From: Rhizobium sp. Q54
GTDB taxonomy: Bacteria > Bacteroidota > Bacteroidia > Flavobacteriales > Flavobacteriaceae
DNA: 5,158 nucleotides
Reading direction: 5' to 3'
Assembly (NCBI GenBank): GCA_943324395.2
Contig: CALPLL020000137.1
Coordinates: forward strand, 1-5,158
Shown here: in pieces, positions 1 to 5,158 of the stretch
Layout: each line of letters begins with the position of its first letter
Position numbering within the stretch: position 1 is the stretch's first letter
Position numbers and translations under genes: made by a program
The notes under the pieces: model-generated
The model's input: only the letters and a program-made list of their open reading frames with translations
What the model was told of the DNA's origin: nothing
The model's database searches: none

Positions 1-1
1 A

Positions 2-2125
2 CTTTCTATCATTGGATTTAATCCAATTATTGCACAAAGTAATTCAAAATTTGTAAACACTTTCATCGGAACTGATGGGACTGGACATACATTTCCTGGG
101 CCTTCATTGCCTTTTGGAATGGTTCAGCCTGGCCCTGATAATAGTGTAGAAGGATGGAATCACACCAGTGGCTATCAATATAAAGACTCACTAATTCTAG
201 GCTTTTCGCAAATGCGTTTTAGTGGAACTGGAATTGGTGAAATGGGAAATATTCTATTATTACCCTATAATGAAAATAAGTCAAAATTTAAAAATAGTTA
301 CTTCAAAAACTCAGAAACAGCTTCTGTGGGTTATTATTCATTAATGAAAAAAGACGATGTAAAAGTCGAACTCACTTGTTCCGAAAGAGTGGCATTTCAT
401 AAGTATACATTTCCTGATTCAAAAGGCAAATTGTTACTAGATTTCCAACACGGAATTCAATTTTTAAATGACAGTTTGGTTTTAGAAAGTGATATAAAAA
501 TTGAAAATCCAACCACCATTTCTGGATATTGTAAAACCAAAGGTTGGGTAACTAAAAAGTATTTCTTTACTATTAATTTCGAAACACCTTTTTATGCATC
601 AAAAGAAATTCCGAAAGAAAAAAAGCAGAATGCACCAATATATAATTTAGATTTTGAATTGCCCAAAAACAACATTTTACATGTAAAAATTGCTTTATCA
701 ACTGTGAGTATTGAAGGCGCTAAAGTCAATTTAACTTCAGAAATACCTAATTGGGATTTTAATAATGTTAGAGAAGAAGCGGTAAAAATTTGGGATGAAT
801 ATTTGAATCGAATTGACATTGAGGCAACTCAAAAACAAAAAGAAATTTTTTACACCTCTTTATATCATTTGCTTTTGCAACCCTCAAATATTGCTGATAG
901 AAACGGAAAATATCGAGGCGCAGATGATATTATTTCAATTGCGCCAAATAAGGAATACTACTCTACCCTATCGATTTGGGATATTTATAGAGGTGCATTT
1001 CCATTACTTCAAATAATTGTTCCTGAAAAAATTGACGGAATTGTAAATACAATGCTTTTACACCATAAAGCAATTGGTTTTTTACCCATTTGGACGGCTT
1101 GGGGACAAGACAATTATTGCATGATTGGGAACCATTCTATTCCAATGATTTTATCGGCTTACCAAAATGGATTCCAAGGGTTTGATAAAAAGGAAGCGCT
1201 TAAAGCAATGATTGAAACATCAACACAAAGCCATTTTAATTCCAATTGGGAATTGTACAATCAATATGGTTATTATCCATTTGATAAATTGGATAACGAA
1301 GCCGTTTCTAGAACATTAGAAAGCGGTTTTGATGATTGGTGCGTGGCGAAAATGGCTGAAAAATTGAATGATAAAGAAACCAATTTAAATTTCACCAAAA
1401 GAGCCAATTTCTACAAAAATTTATTTGATACTGAAACAAAGTTATTTCGAGGAAAAGATACTAATGGCAATTGGAGAACACCATTTGATCCATTAACAGC
1501 TACCTCTCCAATGAACAATCCGGGAGATTATACCGAAGCCAATGCGTGGCAATATTTTTGGACGCCAGCGCAATATGATATTGAAGGAATGAAAAATTTA
1601 TTAGAAGGAAAAGCTGCTTTTACCAAAAAACTGAATGATTTCTTTACCATTGAAAGCAAAAATCCAAATAAATTTTTAGGTCAGGAAGCGATGATCGGAC
1701 AATATGCTCATGGAAACGAACCAAGTCATCATATTGTGTATTTGTATGCTTACTCTGATTCACCAAAAATCGGACAAAAATACATTCATAAAATCATCAA
1801 CGAATTTCACAACAATACCCCAGACGGCATGATTGGAAATGACGATTGCGGCCAGATGTCGGCTTGGTATATTTTGTCCTCACTTGGTTTTTATCCAGTA
1901 AATCCAGCAAACGGCGAATTTGTTATTGGAGTTCCGCAATTTAAAAAGACGACTTTACATTTGAAAAACAATAAAACTTTTACAATTAAAGCTCTGAATT
2001 ATTCTTCTAATAACTATTTTCAAGAAAATCCAAAACTTAACAATTCTCTATTAAAAAGACCTTTTATCAAGTATTCTGAAATAATGTCTGGCGGTAATTT
2101 AAATTTCCAAATGACTAATAAATAA
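2..2125 (+). CDS. GH92 family alpha-mannosidase-type glycoside hydrolase, exported (5' end outside window)
   Basis: GH92 enzymes are calcium-dependent exo-alpha-mannosidases that trim mannose from N-glycans or mannans; this one probably works in the periplasm. The reading frame is open from base 2, so the first few codons are missing. Counting from base 2, residues 1-11 are the end of a signal peptide (IIA before Q12), with no lipobox Cys. Next comes the family's N-terminal signature (VNTFIGTDGTGHTFPG, then LPFGMVQPGPD, about 18-47). Later family motifs are SIWDIYRG (324-331), MIGNH (374-378), YTEANAWQYFW with Glu512 as the likely general acid, HGNEPSHH (570-577), and GNDDCGQMSAWY with the acidic pair Asp614/Asp615. 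About 707 residues are visible, close to full family length. The TTG at 107 is not the start, because it lies inside the conserved N-terminal motif. One oddity is FSQMRFSGTG where the family usually has FSHTHLSGTG. The DUF1680 gene follows after 8 bases. The family call is firm; linkage specificity cannot be read from sequence. Confidence 0.95.
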   Translation, partial: LSIIGFNPIIAQSNSKFVNTFIGTDGTGHTFPGPSLPFGMVQPGPDNSVEGWNHTSGYQYKDSLILGFSQMRFSGTGIGEMGNILLLPYNENKSKFKNSYFKNSETASVGYYSLMKKDDVKVELTCSERVAFHKYTFPDSKGKLLLDFQHGIQFLNDSLVLESDIKIENPTTISGYCKTKGWVTKKYFFTINFETPFYASKEIPKEKKQNAPIYNLDFELPKNNILHVKIALSTVSIEGAKVNLTSEIPNWDFNNVREEAVKIWDEYLNRIDIEATQKQKEIFYTSLYHLLLQPSNIADRNGKYRGADDIISIAPNKEYYSTLSIWDIYRGAFPLLQIIVPEKIDGIVNTMLLHHKAIGFLPIWTAWGQDNYCMIGNHSIPMILSAYQNGFQGFDKKEALKAMIETSTQSHFNSNWELYNQYGYYPFDKLDNEAVSRTLESGFDDWCVAKMAEKLNDKETNLNFTKRANFYKNLFDTETKLFRGKDTNGNWRTPFDPLTATSPMNNPGDYTEANAWQYFWTPAQYDIEGMKNLLEGKAAFTKKLNDFFTIESKNPNKFLGQEAMIGQYAHGNEPSHHIVYLYAYSDSPKIGQKYIHKIINEFHNNTPDGMIGNDDCGQMSAWYILSSLGFYPVNPANGEFVIGVPQFKKTTLHLKNNKTFTIKALNYSSNNYFQENPKLNNSLLKRPFIKYSEIMSGGNLNFQMTNK

Positions 2126-2133
2126 ATTTTTAA

Positions 2134-4053
2134 ATGAAAAAAATATCCCTAGCATTATTGCTACTGTTTTCTTTAACTGTGAATTCACAAGAAAAGAAAC
2201 AAAGTAAAGTTGTAGAAAAATATCAAATTCTTCCATTTGGTAGTATAAAACCTTCAGGTTGGCTTAAAGTTCAAATGGAAAAAGACGTTGATGGTTTTGT
2301 AGGAAATCTAGATAAATTGGTTCCTGACTTAATCAACGATCCTATTTATAGTTCGGGAAGAATTCACAAAAACAGTAAATTGAAAGATTTAGGAAACAAT
2401 AAAGAAGGCGACACAGAAGGATCAGAACAATACAAATGGTGGAACAGCGAAACACAATCCAATTGGTGGGACGGTTATATCAGAAATGTAATTCTTCTTA
2501 ACGATAAAAAAGGAATAGAAAAAGTCGAAAACTACGTTCAAAAAATCCTTAATTCACAAGATGAAGATGGTTATATCGGAATTTATGAAAAAGAATTGCG
2601 ATACAATTTCAATTCAGAAAACGGCGAACTTTGGTCGAAAACAACTATGTACAGAGGATTGTTGGCGTATTATGAATATTCAAAAGATCCAAAGTTATGG
2701 AATGCGATTGTGAAAGCAGTCGATAATGTGATGACCAATTATCCTATAAATAGTTCAAGTCCTTATTCGTCTGGCAAGGAATTCAATGGAGGGGTTTCTC
2801 ACGGATTGACTTTTACAGATATATTGGATAAAATGTACCAAATCACGGGTGATAGAAAATATACCGATTATGCCTTATTTTTATATAAAGACTTTTGCAA
2901 AACGTATCAATCTGAAAAAGACGTTCAAATGGAGAATATATTGAATCCAAATTACAAATTACAATCCCATGGCGTTCATACTTATGAGCATTTGCGACCG
3001 CTTATTGTAGCTGCTTATGCTTCAAATGATGCCGAATTGCAAAAAGCGCTTCAAATTTATATTCAAAGAATTGAAAAATCTACAACATTAACTGGAGGTG
3101 CAATTGGCGATGAATGGATTGCCCAAAGAACAGCAAACGCGACACAAACTGGTTATGAATATTGCTCTTTGCATGAATTATTGGACAGTTATACGGTATT
3201 ATTTCAAAAACAAGGAAATGTTAAATCTGCTGAAATGGTAGAAACTATTTTTTATAACGCTGCACAAGGATCAAGAAATCCAGATCATTCTTGTATTGCT
3301 TATTTAAAAACAGATAATTCATTTGAGATGGATGGTACTAAAAACGGTGATGTGGAAACAAATCGAAAACAAACTAGATATAAATATTCCCCTGCACACC
3401 AGGATGTTGCGGTTTGTTGCAACCCGAATGCTGGAAGAATTACTCCTTATTTCATAGAAAAATCTTGGTTGAAAGAAAATGAAAACGTATTGGTTAATGC
3501 CTTTTTAATGCCCAATATACTTGAAACTAAAATTCATAATCATTCGATTAAAATTGAAACGATTACAGAATATCCTTACCAAAACAAATTTACATTCAAA
3601 ATTTCAAATCCTGCTTCTACAAGTTTTATTATCAAAATTAGAAAACCCTCATGGGCAACTAAAGTGCTAACTAACGAAAGTTATACTATTGATAATGAGT
3701 ATTTAGTATTTAATAGAAAAATGGGTAAAGAAGATAAAATTCAAATTGAGATTCTAACTGAAATTCAAATAATAGAAGATGCAAACAAAGAAAAATATAT
3801 AAGTTATGGTGCTTTATTTTATGCCAAATCATTTGAATCAATTGAACAAAAAGGAAAATCATATTTAACCAATTTTGATGACTTATTCTATGTTTCTAAA
3901 GATAAAAGTAGCTATCAATTTATTAAAGACAATCAAGCGAAATATGATAATGGAAAAATAGAAATTAAAGCAAAAAACAAGTCAAATAATCAAATTGAAA
4001 CCATTCAACTTGTACCTTTTGGAAAAACTATATTAAGACAGGTAAGTTTTTAG
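2134..4053 (+). CDS. Exported DUF1680 / GH127-like putative beta-L-arabinofuranosidase
   Basis: This 639-residue protein belongs to the DUF1680 (Glyco_hydro_127) group, whose characterised members remove beta-L-arabinofuranose using a cysteine nucleophile held by zinc. Residues 1-18 form a signal peptide (MKK, a Leu-rich core, then VNS before Q19) with no lipobox, so a periplasmic location is likely. Residues about 25-440 should form the (alpha/alpha)6 barrel and about 445-639 beta-sandwich regions. Visible active-site candidates are Glu327 in GDEW (acid/base), Glu342 and Cys344 in GYEYC, and Cys428-Cys429 in AVCCNPN. Order and spacing resemble HypBA1 (Glu322, Glu338, Cys340, Cys417, Cys418). 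A Trp-rich stretch (WW at 102-103 and 111-112) and SHGVHTYEHL (278-287) mark a branch distant from HypBA1. The ATG at 2134 is chosen because it directly precedes the signal peptide; there is no Shine-Dalgarno, as usual in Bacteroidota. It lies 8 bases after the GH92 gene, so it is presumably co-transcribed. Family is firm; substrate is inferred and uncertain. Confidence 0.9.
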   Translation: MKKISLALLLLFSLTVNSQEKKQSKVVEKYQILPFGSIKPSGWLKVQMEKDVDGFVGNLDKLVPDLINDPIYSSGRIHKNSKLKDLGNNKEGDTEGSEQYKWWNSETQSNWWDGYIRNVILLNDKKGIEKVENYVQKILNSQDEDGYIGIYEKELRYNFNSENGELWSKTTMYRGLLAYYEYSKDPKLWNAIVKAVDNVMTNYPINSSSPYSSGKEFNGGVSHGLTFTDILDKMYQITGDRKYTDYALFLYKDFCKTYQSEKDVQMENILNPNYKLQSHGVHTYEHLRPLIVAAYASNDAELQKALQIYIQRIEKSTTLTGGAIGDEWIAQRTANATQTGYEYCSLHELLDSYTVLFQKQGNVKSAEMVETIFYNAAQGSRNPDHSCIAYLKTDNSFEMDGTKNGDVETNRKQTRYKYSPAHQDVAVCCNPNAGRITPYFIEKSWLKENENVLVNAFLMPNILETKIHNHSIKIETITEYPYQNKFTFKISNPASTSFIIKIRKPSWATKVLTNESYTIDNEYLVFNRKMGKEDKIQIEILTEIQIIEDANKEKYISYGALFYAKSFESIEQKGKSYLTNFDDLFYVSKDKSSYQFIKDNQAKYDNGKIEIKAKNKSNNQIETIQLVPFGKTILRQVSF

Positions 4054-4067
4054 TAAAACTAAATACT

Positions 4068-4097
4068 ATTCGCTTAACTATTTCACTTCAAGCGAAT
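4068..4097 (+). terminator. Possible terminator hairpin after the glycosidase operon
   Basis: ATTCGCTT (4068-4075) and AAGCGAAT (4090-4097) form a perfect 8-base inverted repeat around a 14-base loop, starting 14 bases after the DUF1680 stop codon. It contains the only GC-containing cluster in an otherwise very AT-rich spacer. A T-rich but interrupted stretch (4101-4111) follows. Position fits a terminator; the long loop and lack of a clean U-tract make it weak. Confidence 0.45.
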
Positions 4098-4128
4098 TAA
4101 TCTTTACTTTTAAAATGCAATTAATTAC

Positions 4129-4159
4129 TTTTATTAAGATAAAATTATATTTTTATTAA
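4129..4159. repeat. Direct repeat pair TTTTATTAA, 22-base spacing
   Basis: TTTTATTAA occurs at 4129-4137 and again at 4151-4159, a start-to-start distance of 22 bases, about two helical turns. The pair lies just upstream of the proposed -7 box of the HxlR-family gene, where an operator could sit. The spacer is so AT-rich that chance recurrence is a real possibility. Confidence 0.35.
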
Positions 4160-4170
4160 ATCTAATGCTA

Positions 4171-4178
4171 TAAATTTG
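4171..4178 (+). promoter_or_regulatory. Predicted Bacteroidota -7 promoter element for the HxlR-family gene
   Basis: TAAATTTG matches the Bacteroidota/Flavobacterium -7 consensus TAnnTTTG at all defined positions and sits 49 bases before the TTG start at 4228. No clear TTG is found at the expected -33 distance; only a T-run (4150-4154) is there, so the promoter may be weak or activator dependent. Transcription would start near 4183-4187, inside the palindrome AATCGATT (4180-4187). Confidence 0.5.
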
Positions 4179-4227
4179 CAATCGATTAAATTCAATAAAT
4201 AATTCTAATTAATAATAACGATAATCC

Positions 4228-4680
4228 TTGAAAAATAACAATTATAGATCTACCTGTGCAATTGCCATGTCTGTTGACTTATTTGGTGACAAATGGTCTT
4301 TATTGTTATTGAGAGACATGTTATTACATAGAAAATCTACCTTTAAGGAGTTTTCTAATTCTAAAGAAAAAATTGCTTCCAATATATTAACCTCTCGTTT
4401 AGTTCATTTAATTGAATTTGGCTATATAACTAAAGTAAATCCTAAAGGAACTAAAAAAAGTGCTGTTTTTCTTGCAACTAGAAAAGGGATTTGTGTACTT
4501 CCATTGCTAGTTGAACTCTACATGATTTCTATTGATTCCTTGTCAGATGATCAATTAAATGAATCTCAACTTTCTATAAAATCAGAAATATTTAAAGATA
4601 GAGAGTTATTTATAAATAGCAGAAGAGAAAAATACATCGATTTTGTAAATCAAATTCAAAACGATATAATAGAAATTTAG
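4228..4680 (+). CDS. HxlR-family winged helix-turn-helix transcriptional regulator
   Basis: This 150-residue protein is an HxlR-type (PF01638) DNA-binding regulator, which normally acts as a dimer on nearby promoters. The family signature is clear: YRSTCAIA (6-13), then DLFGDKWSLLLLRDMLL (17-33), then EKIASNILTSRLVHLIEFGYI (47-67), which holds the recognition helix. The wing follows at about 68-82, then a helix around GICVLPLLVELY (88-99). The last 50 residues form a polar, probably helical tail longer than in minimal members. Cys10 is the conserved N-terminal Cys that serves as a redox or electrophile sensor in relatives such as YodB and HypR; whether it senses here is unknown. The start is TTG at 4228: an in-frame stop lies at 4222-4224, and the first internal ATG (4267) would remove the RSTC motif. 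It has its own predicted promoter and converges on the cryptochrome gene. Target genes and signal cannot be read from this window. Confidence 0.9.
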   Translation: MKNNNYRSTCAIAMSVDLFGDKWSLLLLRDMLLHRKSTFKEFSNSKEKIASNILTSRLVHLIEFGYITKVNPKGTKKSAVFLATRKGICVLPLLVELYMISIDSLSDDQLNESQLSIKSEIFKDRELFINSRREKYIDFVNQIQNDIIEI

Positions 4681-4701
4681 AAGATTACTTTATAAATTGA
4701 T

Positions 4702-5158
4702 TTACTTTAAATTCAACCATAAGTTTCTATATTCTTTATTTTTATCGTAAGTCTGAGATTGTTTTTCAATATTGAAATAACGATTGTCTCTCGGATCATT
4801 TCCAACGGCAGCCAAATAGGCCCAATTACCCCAGTTACTGCACACATCATAATCAATCAATTGTTGCTCAAAATAAGCTGCGCCTAATCTCCAATCCAAT
4901 TTTAAGTCATTACATAAATAACTAGCCACATTTTGACGACCTCGATTACTCATAAAACCAGTGAGTTTTAGTTCAATCATATTGGCATCAACAAAATCAA
5001 TTCCCGTTGTTCCCTCAATCCAATCCTGCAATTTTTGAGTGTCATTATTCACTTTGCGAGTTTTACTATGTTTAATTCCAGATGGTTGAAAAAATTTAGA
5101 TTGGTGTTTTTTCATCATAAATCTAAAATAATCTCGCCATAACAACTCAAAAACCAAC
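4702..5158 (-). CDS. DASH-family cryptochrome / photolyase, C-terminal FAD-binding part (5' end outside window)
   Basis: The visible 151 residues are the C-terminal end of the FAD-binding domain of a DASH cryptochrome, a blue-light flavoprotein; characterised members repair cyclobutane pyrimidine dimers, mainly in single-stranded DNA. Counting from the window edge, the hallmarks are FELLWRDYFRF (3-13), VDANM (56-60), TGFMSNRGRQNVASYL (66-81, flavin-binding region), DWRLGAAYFE (88-97), DYDVCSNWGNW (102-112) and GNDPRDNRYFNIEKQ (119-133). SNRGRQN and the NWGNW-GNDPR block favour DASH over classical CPD photolyases. The first visible codon is TTG, which is Leu inside LVFELLWRDYF, so the gene continues to the right; the antenna-binding domain and N-terminal half are not seen. 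The protein ends at YRNLWLNLK, without the extra Leu/Pro-rich tail that many relatives carry after this point. Its stop lies 21 bases from the convergent regulator's stop. Confidence 0.93.
   Translation of the reverse strand, partial: LVFELLWRDYFRFMMKKHQSKFFQPSGIKHSKTRKVNNDTQKLQDWIEGTTGIDFVDANMIELKLTGFMSNRGRQNVASYLCNDLKLDWRLGAAYFEQQLIDYDVCSNWGNWAYLAAVGNDPRDNRYFNIEKQSQTYDKNKEYRNLWLNLK

Noticed and set aside
107..109. TTG as the start of the GH92 protein
   Set aside because: The frame is open back to base 2 and encodes a signal peptide end plus the family's conserved N-terminal motif, so this codon is an internal Leu.
592..819. 75-codon open frame on the minus strand
   Set aside because: It lies entirely inside the GH92 gene, resembles no family, and is the antisense shadow of a well-supported coding region.
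813..1016. 67-codon open frame on the plus strand in another frame
   Set aside because: It overlaps conserved GH92 coding sequence including the SIWDIYRG region; its own translation is not recognisable.
4054..4227. Small RNA, riboswitch or short gene in the spacer
   Set aside because: Apart from the 8-base hairpin there is no extended structure, no recognisable aptamer and no plausible short protein; the sequence is very AT-rich with frequent stops.
4645..4705. Inverted repeat GTAAATCAA / TTGATTTAC (4645-4653 and 4697-4705) spanning the two convergent stop codons, considered as a bidirectional terminator
   Set aside because: The 9-base match is perfect, but the arms are AT-rich, the loop is 43 bases, and no U-tract follows closely; most likely chance in AT-rich coding ends.
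5155..5157. TTG (minus strand) as the start of the cryptochrome
   Set aside because: It falls within the conserved LVFELLWRDYF segment in the middle of the FAD domain; the real start is beyond the window.

Overview
The window is AT-rich DNA that looks like a member of the Bacteroidota, most likely a flavobacterium. Four things point there: the AT-rich codon usage, gene starts without Shine-Dalgarno sequences, a good TAnnTTTG promoter element, and the gene families themselves (GH92 and DUF1680 exported glycosidases, a YybR-type HxlR regulator, a DASH cryptochrome). This assignment is by pattern recognition, not by a database search.

Left part (2-4053, + strand): two exported carbohydrate-active enzymes lie 8 bases apart and are almost certainly one transcription unit. 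The first is a GH92 alpha-mannosidase-type protein that is already open at the left window edge, so only its first few codons are missing. The second is a complete DUF1680 protein of the beta-L-arabinofuranosidase (GH127-like) clan, with a signal peptide and the full Glu/Cys set expected for a zinc-thiolate active site. Together they look like the downstream end of a glycan-degradation locus that continues to the left. No SusC/SusD transporter is visible, so the glycan cannot be named.

Middle (4054-4227): a 174-base spacer holds a short hairpin just after the glycosidase operon (possible terminator), a pair of TTTTATTAA direct repeats 22 bases apart, and a consensus-like -7 box about 50 bases before the next gene.

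Right part: a stand-alone HxlR-family regulator (4228-4680, +) starts with TTG. It converges, with a 21-base gap, on a DASH-type cryptochrome/photolyase (4702-5158, -) whose N-terminal two-thirds lies beyond the right edge. These two genes have no obvious link to the glycosidases, so the spacer at 4054-4227 probably marks the end of the glycan locus. I see no mobile element, CRISPR array, RNA gene or clearly new multi-gene system here. The points most worth checking are the divergent DUF1680 enzyme paired with GH92, and the control region of the HxlR gene.
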